Positions 1 through 8,177 of a stretch of 41,837 nucleotides of DNA are shown piece by piece. Both the position numbers and the translations under genes were made by a program. The notes under the pieces are model-generated. The model was not told where the DNA came from and did not search any database. It saw only the letters and a list, made by a program, of their open reading frames with translations. Positions within the stretch are counted from its first letter, which is position 1. The number at the start of each line of letters is the position of its first letter. The stretch is from IMG/VR virus record IMGVR_UViG_3300035680_000025, positions 1 through 41,837 of that record. The stretch is one strand, 5' to 3'. Source of the stretch: a virus.

Positions 1-1010
1 ATACATTTACTGCGGAGTCAAGTTTAGGTATGTGGAGGGCTGGTACAAATATACTAGCTTTCTCTACGGCTAGTTCTGAGAGGATGAGAATTGATGCTAA
101 TGGAAATGTCGGTGTCGGGACAACTACTCCAAATGAAAAATTAACAGTCTCGGGAAATATATCTGCCACCAATATATACTCCGGTAATATTGTATATAAT
201 ACAGGTGATCAAAGTATTGCTGGCGATAAAACCTTCACAGATGACTTGATTTGTAATGGACAAATAACAGCACCAAACCAGACATCCTCAACGAGCGATT
301 CGGTTATTACAAAAAGTCTAGGTGATCTCTTATATACCCAAGCATTTGGTGGTTGGTCTATTCATATAGATCAGAATACTGGATGGACTCCTTCACTTTT
401 AGGCAGTGGCACGGCAGCTGCGTTTGGCGGAAACATACTTGCTTGTAATACCTCCACAGTATCTGGAAACAGGGCAGCTATATATGCTGGTGGTTATGCG
501 CCTTATACTTATTGTCCTCCGGGGGGGACACATGCCAATAATAGTAATAGTGGTGTATATTTTGATAGAAAATTGGTTTTTGGATTCAGAATCACTCACA
601 ACTATGGCAGTAACCAAGGCATTGCCGCCAATGCGGAAGGTTATTTAAGGTTTGGGGGAAACCGTGGTGATACCACATTTGGTCCTCTTACCGAGGCGGG
701 AATCGGTGTATTTATTTCCAATAGATTTTTATATGGAATGGTTCATAATGGAACATCTTTAAACCAAACAACACTTCCAATTTATAATATGGCTGGATGG
801 CCATATCCAGTTAATTACATTGAGATTTACAGCGATGGATTGGGAAATGTTTCATTTTTCAATAATAGAACTTTAATTCAGACAATTTCAGGTGGACCTA
901 CAAGCAGAACCGGAACTGCAGGAACCGGAACATATTTCGGAGCAAGAACAAACGAGAACTTAAATCTATCATTATTTATCCCACAGGGATTGACACTAAC
1001 ATACCTATGA
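1..1010 (+). CDS. Tail fibre or other receptor-binding virion protein, C-terminal part (5' cut by window)
   Basis: The frame is already open at base 3, and the ATG at 30 is probably internal, so the gene begins upstream of the window. The visible part carries the GNVGVGTTTP-x-EKLTVSGNI pattern and an IAGDKTF segment, which recur in trimeric beta-rich phage tail fibres. After that come Gly/Thr/Asn/Tyr-rich strands with no catalytic motif, ending in a hydrophobic LTLTYL tail. I see no S74-type chaperone or lysine-rich cleavage site. Its stop overlaps the ATG of the next gene (ATGA at 1007), so the two are probably translated together. The fibre call rests on composition and the repeat pattern; which fibre it is cannot be told. 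Confidence 0.65.
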   Translation, partial: TFTAESSLGMWRAGTNILAFSTASSERMRIDANGNVGVGTTTPNEKLTVSGNISATNIYSGNIVYNTGDQSIAGDKTFTDDLICNGQITAPNQTSSTSDSVITKSLGDLLYTQAFGGWSIHIDQNTGWTPSLLGSGTAAAFGGNILACNTSTVSGNRAAIYAGGYAPYTYCPPGGTHANNSNSGVYFDRKLVFGFRITHNYGSNQGIAANAEGYLRFGGNRGDTTFGPLTEAGIGVFISNRFLYGMVHNGTSLNQTTLPIYNMAGWPYPVNYIEIYSDGLGNVSFFNNRTLIQTISGGPTSRTGTAGTGTYFGARTNENLNLSLFIPQGLTLTYL

Positions 1011-1396
1011 TTACAAACAAAACACAAACACAAAAGGATATTGATCAGATTGAAAAACTAGCTGACAATACAATCAGAGCTTTAAAGGCGGCGGTTTCAT
1101 CACTGAACAACTCTTTTGATTATTTTTGGAGTTTACCTAATGATAGACTCGAATCAGTTATAAATGAACTTTTAGTAAAAGGAGTTTTTGAAGATATATT
1201 CGAGAAACATTTCAAAACAGCTACAGCATTTAATAATATTCTTGCATCTAATGGAGTTATGGATATTAGATGCAAATCAGAAATACCGAAGGTGATGACC
1301 TTCGATGTGGAAGGTGTAAAAATATCTGAAAAAACACATGAATCAGAAGCGATTATGGAACCTGTGATTGTAGAAGAATCTATTCTCGAAGAATAA
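1007..1396 (+). CDS. Hypothetical protein, 129 aa, coupled to the tail fibre gene
   Basis: I do not recognise this protein. The ATG overlaps the stop of the fibre gene. The first ~85 residues look alpha-helical, with hydrophobic/charged heptad-like spacing, and the last ~25 are acidic (EE and ESILEE near the end). There is no signal peptide, membrane helix or cysteine pair. Its place between a fibre gene and a head-completion gene suggests a small virion or assembly factor, for example a fibre accessory protein, but that is inference from position only. Its stop codon TAA (1394-1396) is also the first three bases of the TAAATA element of the following gene. Confidence 0.6.
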   Translation: MITNKTQTQKDIDQIEKLADNTIRALKAAVSSLNNSFDYFWSLPNDRLESVINELLVKGVFEDIFEKHFKTATAFNNILASNGVMDIRCKSEIPKVMTFDVEGVKISEKTHESEAIMEPVIVEESILEE

Positions 1397-1404
1397 ATAA
1401 TCCT

Positions 1405-1869
1405 ATGGGTTCTTTGGGATTATCAAAACGGAATAATAAGTTTCATCAAGGTTTCTACGCACCCAAAAATCTAAATAAATATGTCGGCAATATTGATAAT
1501 ATTATATACCGATCCGGTTTGGAATTAAAGTTGTTTCGCTTTTGTGATAATAATCCCAATGTGGTGGAATGGAATAGTGAGGACATTATTGTGCCTTATT
1601 TCGATACTCTTTTGAAAAAGAATCGTAAATATTTTATTGATGCCTATGTAAAGATACAGGAAGGGGATATTGTCAAGAAATATTTGGTGGAAGTCAAGCC
1701 TTGGAAGCAGACGCAAGAGCCGAAAGCTGGGAAGGGTAAGAAGAAATCCAATCTGTTATATGAACAGGTTGCTTGGAAAAACAATTGTGACAAGTGGGCT
1801 TTCGCAAAAGAATTCGCCAAGAAACATGGGATGGAATTCATTATTATTACGGAAAAAGAACTAAATTGA
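1405..1869 (+). CDS. gp4: Head completion protein, gp4-like (TnsA/VRR-type nuclease fold)
   Basis: The 154-residue length and pattern fit the T4 gp4 head-completion family, which finishes DNA-filled heads before tail joining. Visible landmarks are the PKNLNKYVGN lead-in, IIYRSGLELK (Glu40), WNSEDIIVPY, FIDAYVK (Asp79), YLVEVKP (Glu96, Lys98) and a C-terminal FIIITEKEL. The E...D...E-x-K spacing is that of a restriction-nuclease-like core, so the active residues appear intact. TAAATA lies at 1394-1399, five bases before the ATG, and includes the stop of the previous gene. I see no Shine-Dalgarno sequence. It stands apart from the neck genes further downstream. Confidence 0.8.
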   Translation: MGSLGLSKRNNKFHQGFYAPKNLNKYVGNIDNIIYRSGLELKLFRFCDNNPNVVEWNSEDIIVPYFDTLLKKNRKYFIDAYVKIQEGDIVKKYLVEVKPWKQTQEPKAGKGKKKSNLLYEQVAWKNNCDKWAFAKEFAKKHGMEFIIITEKELN

Positions 1870-1902
1870 TATCAAAGTCCATTCATGGGACTAAATAATA
1901 CT

Positions 1903-3663
1903 ATGGGTGGAAAGTATCATAGTAATAAAGATGTTATAGATCATTTCAAAAGAATACACTGTGATAAATACGATTATTCATTAGTTCATTATACTGGTAA
2001 TCTAAATTTAGTCGATATCATATGTCAAAAACATGGAGTATTTAAGCAGTCTCCAAAAAAACATAAAATAGGTCATGGGTGTCATAAGTGTAATACCCAA
2101 AGAAAGCGAACTGAAGAGGAGGCAATTGAAGAGTTCAAAATAAAACACGGTAATAAATACGATTATTCGGATTTGGAATATAAAAACGGTTCCAGTCTGA
2201 TTAAAATAGGATGCCCAACTCATGGGTGGTTTTATCAAAAAGCCAGTGAACATAAAATCGGTTATGGGTGTGCTAAATGTGCCAATCACGAGAAAAGTCC
2301 CCCATATGAAGAATGGTTAAATTCGTGTGTTGAAAGACATAATAATTATTATGATTATTCTATTTCAAAATACGAAACATTGTCTAAATCAGTTAGAATA
2401 ATTTGCCCAAAACATGGAATTTTCACACAAAAGGCGGGAACACATAGAAATGGTAGTGGTTGTAAAAAATGTGGGGATGATAGAAAAAGTTTGAAATATC
2501 AACAATTATTTACCACGGAATCTTATATAGAAAAGTTAGAAGAAAAACATGGTGATAAGTATGATTATAGTAAGGTTAATTATACCACTTTAAAAAATCC
2601 TGTCACTCTTACATGTCCCAAACATGGAGACTTTACAAGATTTCCCCAAAATTTATTAAAAGGTGGTGGATGTGACAAATGTTTAGATGAAATCAGAGTT
2701 AAAAAATCTCTAACAAAAGTTAAAAAACATTTTAAACATAATAATTTCGAGTTGGTAATAGATGAAAGCAAGTTCAAGGGATTCAATAATGAGATATTTT
2801 TAACATGTTCAAAGCATGGAGAATTTGTAAGATTTCTTGATATGAATATTTTTGTTTTAAATCATCCGTGTTTAAAATGTGGGATGAAGATATCAAAATT
2901 GGAACAACGAGTGTCCGAAACGTTGGACGATCTTGGAATATCACACATCCAACACACTAGATATAAAGATGATAACGGTAAAATATACGAAATTGATATA
3001 TTAACCCCTGATTTGAGTATAGGGTTTGAGATTAACGGACTTAGATATCATGGAGAAGTTATGGGTAAGGATTCTGACTATCATAGGTGGAAAACCGAAG
3101 AATGTTATAAACGAGGTATAAAATTGACACACATTTATGAAAATGAGATTATAGGATCAGACCACTTCAAACACAAAATTTTCAGAGAATTGGGATTGAG
3201 AACCCAAGCAAATGACTCGTGTGTATTTGAATATGTTGGAGATGATTCCATAAATGATTTTATAATCAATAATCACCCATTGGGGTTGATGAAAAATTGT
3301 ATTAATATGGTTTGTTGTAATGATGGAGATATATATGGTTGTATATCGTTTAAAGATAACACTGTATTAAGAGTAGCCAATAAACACGATGTTGATATGT
3401 CTAAAGTGTTTCAATCTATGATAAGACAGTATATGAATGATCATGAATTAAATACAATAGTAAGTAATGTGTTATTTGATTGGGATGATCTTACACTATT
3501 TGAAGAATCAGGATTTATCGTCAAAGATACCATCGAACCAGTTTGTTGGAAATTTATCAACGCGAAACATGATAAGATTTACACCCACGATGAAGAATTA
3601 TTGGCTGATAATGTTGATAAATTTTGGGATACTGGTGGATATTTGATGGAATTTTTGATTTAA
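1903..3663 (+). CDS. Homing endonuclease: zinc-ribbon repeats plus Vsr-like (EDxHD-type) nuclease
   Basis: This is a 586-residue free-standing mobile endonuclease. The N-terminal half has four clear copies and one weaker copy of a ~60-residue unit: HGxKYDYS, then C-x2-HG-x-F, then GCxKC. This matches the DUF723-type zinc ribbon. A Vsr-like nuclease domain follows, with EIDILTPDLSIGFEINGLRYHGE at about residues 362-385 and a YHRWKTEECYKRGIKLTHIYENE segment. The C-terminal third is an unassigned domain. I chose the ATG at 1903, not 1885, because TAAATA (1892-1897) sits five bases upstream of 1903. It separates gp4 from gp21 and reads with them. Its sister is at 8178-9632. Confidence 0.75.
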   Translation: MGGKYHSNKDVIDHFKRIHCDKYDYSLVHYTGNLNLVDIICQKHGVFKQSPKKHKIGHGCHKCNTQRKRTEEEAIEEFKIKHGNKYDYSDLEYKNGSSLIKIGCPTHGWFYQKASEHKIGYGCAKCANHEKSPPYEEWLNSCVERHNNYYDYSISKYETLSKSVRIICPKHGIFTQKAGTHRNGSGCKKCGDDRKSLKYQQLFTTESYIEKLEEKHGDKYDYSKVNYTTLKNPVTLTCPKHGDFTRFPQNLLKGGGCDKCLDEIRVKKSLTKVKKHFKHNNFELVIDESKFKGFNNEIFLTCSKHGEFVRFLDMNIFVLNHPCLKCGMKISKLEQRVSETLDDLGISHIQHTRYKDDNGKIYEIDILTPDLSIGFEINGLRYHGEVMGKDSDYHRWKTEECYKRGIKLTHIYENEIIGSDHFKHKIFRELGLRTQANDSCVFEYVGDDSINDFIINNHPLGLMKNCINMVCCNDGDIYGCISFKDNTVLRVANKHDVDMSKVFQSMIRQYMNDHELNTIVSNVLFDWDDLTLFEESGFIVKDTIEPVCWKFINAKHDKIYTHDEELLADNVDKFWDTGGYLMEFLI

Positions 3664-3678
3664 AACATAAATAAGAAC

Positions 3679-4350
3679 ATGGCATTAAAACTAAAGCTGA
3701 TGTACAATGATCCCACCAACTTCGATGGATTGGAAATTGTCGAAGAACAGACTAATCGTGGAAGTGGTAGTAATCTATATGTGCAGGGGGTTTACCTTGG
3801 TTCGGAGATTAATAAGAACGGGAGAATCTATCCAGAGCATGAGCTTGATCGTGAAATTAATCGGTATCTGAATGAGATGGTTGTAACTAAACGATCACTT
3901 GGGGAATTAAATCATTCCAATACCAGTGAGGTAAATCCAGAGCGTGCATGTCACCTTGTTACTGAACTCAGGAAAGATGGTAAGGCATGGGTTGGGAAAT
4001 CAAAGATTCTCTCTGGAGAAGGCATGATATGTGGAAATATTGTTCGCGGACTCATCAATAATGGAGTTTCCCTCGGTATGAGTACTAGATCGCTTGGATC
4101 GTTGCGTGAAGCGTCTGGTCATAAGGTTGTGGAAAACATGCATTTGGTTGCAATCGACTGTGTTGCCGATCCATCATATCCAACAGCTTTTGTTGACGGT
4201 ATTCTTGAAAGTAAAAGTTGGACTATTACCGAAAACGGTGATTACGAACAAATCTACGAGGACTTTGGCAAAGCTCTAAAAACACTTCCAAAACACGATG
4301 TTGATAATTATCTTCGCGCACAGATCATAAAGTTTATCCAACAAATCTAA
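3679..4350 (+). CDS. gp21: Prohead core protease gp21 (serine peptidase, S77-like)
   Basis: This protease matures the T4-type prohead by cleaving scaffold and capsid proteins. The 223-residue protein has the family landmarks in order: NKNGRIYP (46-52), LGELNHS (74-80, probable catalytic His79), GKSKIL and GVSLGMSTRSLGS (129-141, probable catalytic Ser135). These are followed by HLVAIDCVADPSYP, in the usual place of the last core strand. It heads the capsid block gp21-core protein-gp22-gp23, the normal T4-family grouping. TAAATA at 3668-3673 lies five bases before the ATG. The assignment of catalytic residues is by analogy with T4 gp21. Confidence 0.88.
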   Translation: MALKLKLMYNDPTNFDGLEIVEEQTNRGSGSNLYVQGVYLGSEINKNGRIYPEHELDREINRYLNEMVVTKRSLGELNHSNTSEVNPERACHLVTELRKDGKAWVGKSKILSGEGMICGNIVRGLINNGVSLGMSTRSLGSLREASGHKVVENMHLVAIDCVADPSYPTAFVDGILESKSWTITENGDYEQIYEDFGKALKTLPKHDVDNYLRAQIIKFIQQI

Positions 4351-4358
4351 ATAATACT

Positions 4359-4895
4359 ATGGGCAAAACATATAAAGATTTGAAGAAACAGGGCAAGCAC
4401 GTTTTCGATGGACCGGAAGTGAAACAGCGCAAGAATTTTGCCCCCGCAACCAAAACGGAAAAGCCGAAGAAGGGCAAAGGATCGTATAATCGCGGGAACG
4501 CTTTTGATGAGGATGAGGAATCCGGTGATGATAAGAGAACCAAACGTATTAAACAGGCTGAATCCATGGGTTACAAGAAATTACCACAACATGATGCGGT
4601 TTGGACACATAAAGGTATGAAAATTTATGGAGTTAATAATCTCCCACCATTGAAAGATGAAAAAAATGATGAGGATGAGGAAAAAGCCTGTTGGAAAGGT
4701 TACGAAAAGAAAGGCACCAAGAAAAAGGGTGGAAAGACTGTCAACAATTGTGTGAAGGAATCAACCGATCTCTCCAAATTCATTGAGGCTATCATGACCA
4801 ATGATCATGCCCAAGCTCATAAACAACTCAAGGATGCTGTGAATTTCAAAATCCAACAGAGAATTGCTCAAGAAATCGACAATCCTTTGTTCTGA
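4359..4895 (+). CDS. Probable prohead core/scaffold component
   Basis: The protein is 178 residues and highly charged. Lys-rich and Asp/Glu-rich stretches fill residues 1-125, including a CWKGYEKKGTKKKGGKTVNNC segment that recurs in capsid-region proteins of marine T4-like phages. The C-terminus (from about 140) is helical: DLSKFIEAIMTNDHAQAHKQ and onward, ending RIAQEIDNPLF. It resembles the short assembly helices of T4-type core proteins. It sits between protease gp21 and scaffold gp22, where T4-like phages carry small core proteins (gp67/gp68 class). TAAATA at 4348-4353 starts with the gp21 stop codon and ends five bases before the ATG. The exact T4 equivalent is not clear. Confidence 0.55.
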   Translation: MGKTYKDLKKQGKHVFDGPEVKQRKNFAPATKTEKPKKGKGSYNRGNAFDEDEESGDDKRTKRIKQAESMGYKKLPQHDAVWTHKGMKIYGVNNLPPLKDEKNDEDEEKACWKGYEKKGTKKKGGKTVNNCVKESTDLSKFIEAIMTNDHAQAHKQLKDAVNFKIQQRIAQEIDNPLF

Positions 4896-4932
4896 TTTTC
4901 AAAAAATTCATACCCGATCTCTAAATAATAAT

Positions 4933-5820
4933 ATGAAGAAAAAAAGCACGAACCTTTTCTCGGAAGACATCCAAAAAAGTCTGGGACTCAGCGATGAATC
5001 CATCAAGGCAATTCAGGAATCCCTTGAATCCAAGATTGATCTGGCCGTTGAAGCTGCCCTTTTGGAACAGGATGAAGTATATGCCTCCAAACTCAAGACC
5101 CTGATGACATCCGTTGATAAGGATCGCACGGTCAAGATGAAAAAGATCATGGAAGCTTTTGATAGAGATAAGACCGCAAAGCTGGTCAAGGTTATCAAAA
5201 AGTATGAGCGCGAACAGAACGGCGATCTTCTCAAGTTCAAAAAACAACTTACGGAATCCGTTAGTGCTTTCCTTGACGAGTTCATTGATGAATCCATTCC
5301 AACCAAAGATATCAAGGAAGCTGTCAAGAACAAGACAGCCATGAATGTTCTGGAAAATCTCAAAAAGGTCTTTGCAATCGATCTTGCTGTCATGAAGGAA
5401 TCCGTATCTGGGGCAATCGTGGAAGGTAAGAGTGAAATCGACAAGCTCCGCAATAAGAATGCTGAACTTGAAAAGAACGTTCGCTTCCTCACCGAATCCA
5501 AGAACAAGTCGGAAGTCAAACTTTTCCTTGAAGGCAGAACTTCCAAGTATCCTGAAACCAAAAAGAATTTTGTGAAGAAGGCTTTGGGAGACAAGTCCCT
5601 GCAATTCATTCAGGATAACTTTGATTACACCGTTCGCCTCTTTGAAAAACAAGAGAAAAAGCAACTGGAAACCATCAAGGAAGAAGCTGTTCAAAACCGC
5701 AAGCACAAGCCCGATTTCGTAAAAGAACAAAAAATTGTTACTGAAAAGGTAAATAATAATACGGATGAAGAATCTGATCCTTATCTGGATGTTTTGAAAC
5801 AACAAACATTCCGTAGGTAA
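4933..5820 (+). CDS. gp22: Prohead core scaffolding protein gp22
   Basis: This 295-residue, almost wholly alpha-helical, Lys/Glu-rich protein between the gp21 protease and gp23 capsid genes has the composition and position of the T4 scaffold gp22. It begins with KKKSTNLFSEDIQKSLGLSD, has long coiled-coil segments (about 25-100 and 170-215), a conserved-looking FLEGRTSKYPETKKNFVKK block near 220, and ends DPYLDVLKQQTFRR. The start at 4933 is preferred over an upstream in-frame start because TAAATA (4922-4927) is five bases before it and the upstream 23 codons are low quality. Its 3' end contains another TAAATA (5750-5755) that may serve the capsid gene. Confidence 0.85.
   Translation: MKKKSTNLFSEDIQKSLGLSDESIKAIQESLESKIDLAVEAALLEQDEVYASKLKTLMTSVDKDRTVKMKKIMEAFDRDKTAKLVKVIKKYEREQNGDLLKFKKQLTESVSAFLDEFIDESIPTKDIKEAVKNKTAMNVLENLKKVFAIDLAVMKESVSGAIVEGKSEIDKLRNKNAELEKNVRFLTESKNKSEVKLFLEGRTSKYPETKKNFVKKALGDKSLQFIQDNFDYTVRLFEKQEKKQLETIKEEAVQNRKHKPDFVKEQKIVTEKVNNNTDEESDPYLDVLKQQTFRR
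5750..5755 (+). promoter_or_regulatory. Candidate late promoter for the major capsid gene, inside gp22
   Basis: The string TAAATAATAATAC has the same form as the elements that abut other starts in the window, but here it lies 128 bases before the capsid ATG. The base five after it is in gp22 coding sequence and is not a start codon. If it is a promoter, the gp23 transcript would have a leader of about 123 nt. I see no TAAATA or TAAGTA nearer to the capsid start. Confidence 0.4.
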
Positions 5821-5839
5821 AAAATTTCCAACCCGCACT

Positions 5840-5887
5840 ATGAGGAAGCAATTCCTGAACAATGTGAATAGAAAGTCAAATATATGA
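5840..5887 (+). CDS. Possible 15-codon leader peptide overlapping the capsid start
   Basis: An ATG at 5840 opens a 15-residue frame (MRKQFLNNVNRKSNI) whose TGA overlaps the gp23 ATG as ATGA. Overlaps of this kind join many real genes in this window, so ribosomes finishing this peptide could reinitiate on gp23, which has no clear Shine-Dalgarno site. The frame is short and could be chance. Confidence 0.25.
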   Translation: MRKQFLNNVNRKSNI

Positions 5888-7350
5888 ATAATCTACCATC
5901 TACTGATATCCAAGGCTCCAAGATGCAACAAGCAGTTGCCAAGTGGCGTAAGGTTCTCGATTATAGCTCGGACTCGATCCCAGCTATTCGGAACGAACAC
6001 GTTTACAAGACCACTGCAATGCTCCTTGAGAACCAAGAACAGTGGTGCTACCAAGAATCGAATACTGCTGCCTCCGGTGGTGTGTTCGGTGCAACGACTT
6101 CCATTGGCAACGGTATCGCTAACAGCGACTCCTATGCTACTGGTGATGCTCGTCTGCCAAAGATTCTGATTCCTATGATTCGACGCACTTTCCCTGAATT
6201 GATTTCCAATGAGATCGTAGGCGTTCAGCCTATGGGTGGTCCTGTTGGTCTTGCTTTCGCTCTTCGTTACGCCTATCAAGGTGATACTCTGAGCGATAGT
6301 AGCATCGACGGCAAGACCTCTGGAGGTGGAACTGGTTCTAGCTTCGGTAATCAGCTTAAAGCTGCTTACGATGGTAGTACTGGTCTTCCAGACACCGAAC
6401 TTGGTTATCAACTTCTGGACACACGTTTCACTGGCACATCTGCTGGATTCCTTTCGGGTAACACCGAACACTGGACATTCGCAGATCAAGACCGTGGTAT
6501 TGCTGAACTTTTGAGCAACTACGAATTGACGGGTAAAATCCCTCAAATCGAACTCAAGTTTGAAAAGACCGCTGTTGAGGCCGGAACACGTAGATTAGCT
6601 ACCCGCTGGTCGGTTGAGTTGGAACAAGACATCAAAAACATGAACGGTATCGATATCGATGGAGAACTTACGAATGCAATGTCGTATGAAATCCAAGCCG
6701 AAATCGACCGCGAAGTTGTGATGCGTATGATCCAAACTGCCTTCAATGCTGGTGCTGGCGCAGGTTTCTCCATCTGGAGTCCTGTTAGTGCGGATGGACG
6801 TTGGACTGCTGAACGGAATCTTACCTTCTATCAACGCCTTATTATCGAAAGTGGTCGTATGGCTGCTCGTAACCGTAGAGGTGCCGCTAACTTTGTTATC
6901 GCCACTCCTCGTGTTTGCAGCATCCTCGAAATGCTTCCTGACTTTAAGGTTTACGAAATCAATGGCACAGTCTCGACTGCTGGTGTTGGTATCGCAAAAG
7001 TTGGTACTGTTGGTAGCCGCTGGACGGTTTATCGTGATACTCGGACTGAAGTTCAGAATTCCTCGCTCTATAGCCCTAACTACTACTCTGGTCAAACCAG
7101 TGGTGTGGAATATGCGCTGTTGGGTTACAAGGGTTCTGAATACTATGATACTGGTCTGATATACTGTCCGTATATCCCGATCATGGTGCAAAGAACGATT
7201 GGACCAAATGATTTCGCTCCTCGTGTGGGTCTTATGACTCGTTACGGGATTGTGAACAACATTTTTGGTGCATCGCTCTATTACCACCTTATCATCGTAA
7301 AGGGTCTTGGTACTGCGTTTACACCGGGGTCGGTTTCAACCTACCTCTAA
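5884..7350 (+). CDS. gp23: Major capsid protein gp23
   Basis: The 488-residue product matches the T4 gp23 family across its length. Visible landmarks are the N-terminal helix that is normally cut off by gp21, YATGDARLPKILIPMIRRTF, NEIVGVQPMGGPVGLAFALR, LEQDIKNMNGIDIDGELTNA, RRGAANFVIATPRVCSILE and the C-terminal PYIPIMVQRTIGPNDFAPRV. It forms the hexamers of the head shell. It is the last gene of the capsid block and is followed by a strong terminator. Unlike most genes here it lacks a promoter-like element beside the start; see the element at 5750 and the small overlapping frame at 5840. Codon use looks somewhat more G/C-rich than its neighbours, as for a highly expressed gene. Confidence 0.97.
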   Translation: MNNLPSTDIQGSKMQQAVAKWRKVLDYSSDSIPAIRNEHVYKTTAMLLENQEQWCYQESNTAASGGVFGATTSIGNGIANSDSYATGDARLPKILIPMIRRTFPELISNEIVGVQPMGGPVGLAFALRYAYQGDTLSDSSIDGKTSGGGTGSSFGNQLKAAYDGSTGLPDTELGYQLLDTRFTGTSAGFLSGNTEHWTFADQDRGIAELLSNYELTGKIPQIELKFEKTAVEAGTRRLATRWSVELEQDIKNMNGIDIDGELTNAMSYEIQAEIDREVVMRMIQTAFNAGAGAGFSIWSPVSADGRWTAERNLTFYQRLIIESGRMAARNRRGAANFVIATPRVCSILEMLPDFKVYEINGTVSTAGVGIAKVGTVGSRWTVYRDTRTEVQNSSLYSPNYYSGQTSGVEYALLGYKGSEYYDTGLIYCPYIPIMVQRTIGPNDFAPRVGLMTRYGIVNNIFGASLYYHLIIVKGLGTAFTPGSVSTYL

Positions 7351-7361
7351 GTCGTTAATAC

Positions 7362-8153
7362 TCAAGCAGTTACGCAAATCAAATCTGAAACCCAAGGTGC
7401 CGAAGACCCTTGGGTTTCCTCGTTTTTATAGGTATCGAATGTTCTTATCTCTGAAATATATTTTATAACCGTCTTAACTGGAAATGGGTGTTTTGTAAGT
7501 TTGGTTCTCTTCTTGAAGACATATTCGCCGTTTGTTCTGATGCGCGAGAATACATGATCTTCTGTTTTATATTCAGTTAGAAAATCTCTGAGTGTTTTAC
7601 TCTCAACGACAGACTTGCCATCGGGATATGATATCTCATACGTGACAATACCGAATCCATTATCTAGCATGAATTGTCTCTTTTTAATTTCCTTATCAGA
7701 TTTACCCTCTTTAGATTTTCTTAAATCCATCGTAGCTTTCCTTTTCTTTAAGGATTCTTTCCATTTATCATAATGTTCGGGGTCTTTATATTTTTCTTTA
7801 AGACCACTGCTTATTTTAGAATACACTTCATCCAATTCATTTTCATCCATGTATTCAGTGTAATAACCCCCCCTACCACCCTTTTGAATATTGTAACAAT
7901 TACTCTTACCGAATTTGTGGTGTAGCCTTCTGATTAACTTGATTTCCAATCTATTCAAGTCTTCTGGTGTAGTTATCTTTAAATTAAACCACCTAGTTTC
8001 AAAATTTTCTTTTCCATATTTGACCATAGCTTGGCGCAATCTATAACCAGAACCCATATATCTAGTTTTTGGATACCAATAATGTTTTCCCCCATAAACC
8101 TTGCCATTGATTTTGTTGATAGTGACGTATAATTTGAATTGTTTTCTGTTCAT
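7362..8153 (-). CDS. GIY-YIG family homing endonuclease
   Basis: The 263-residue protein has an N-terminal GIY-YIG-like domain: KLYVTINKINGKVYGGKHYW (the two tripeptides are LYV and VYG rather than GIY and YIG), then TRYMGSGYRLRQAMVKYGKENF and a LEIKLIRRLH segment with the expected catalytic-type Glu. NIQKGGRGG follows, then a Lys-rich DNA-binding tail. It is free-standing and lies antisense just after gp23. I use the ATG at 8153, eight codons inside the longest frame, because TAAGTA (8164-8159) lies five bases before it. The last ~15 codons run through the gp23 terminator, so the C-terminus is partly made of terminator DNA. Confidence 0.8.
   Translation of the reverse strand: MNRKQFKLYVTINKINGKVYGGKHYWYPKTRYMGSGYRLRQAMVKYGKENFETRWFNLKITTPEDLNRLEIKLIRRLHHKFGKSNCYNIQKGGRGGYYTEYMDENELDEVYSKISSGLKEKYKDPEHYDKWKESLKKRKATMDLRKSKEGKSDKEIKKRQFMLDNGFGIVTYEISYPDGKSVVESKTLRDFLTEYKTEDHVFSRIRTNGEYVFKKRTKLTKHPFPVKTVIKYISEIRTFDTYKNEETQGSSAPWVSDLICVTA
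7388..7426 (+). terminator. Rho-independent terminator after gp23
   Basis: A perfect 10-bp stem (7388-7397 with 7408-7417, aaacccaagg/ccttgggttt) with a 10-nt loop is followed by a T-rich run (cgttttta). It lies 38 bases past the capsid stop. It also falls inside the 3' end of the opposite-strand GIY-YIG gene. Confidence 0.85.
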
Positions 8154-8177
8154 GGTAATACTTAATACCGGAATCAA

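Noticed and set aside
990-995. TTGACA just before the gene at 1007
   Set aside because: It lies only 11 bases before the ATG, so no -10 box fits between; the gene is coupled to the fibre gene by overlap.
4921-5862. A 313-codon open frame antisense to gp22
   Set aside because: It is Phe/Leu-rich, mirrors the Lys/Glu-rich helical gp22 codons, and has no start element; gp22 on the other strand is clearly real.
6595-7287. A 230-codon open frame antisense to gp23
   Set aside because: It is a shadow of the biased codon use of the capsid gene, with no motif or promoter.
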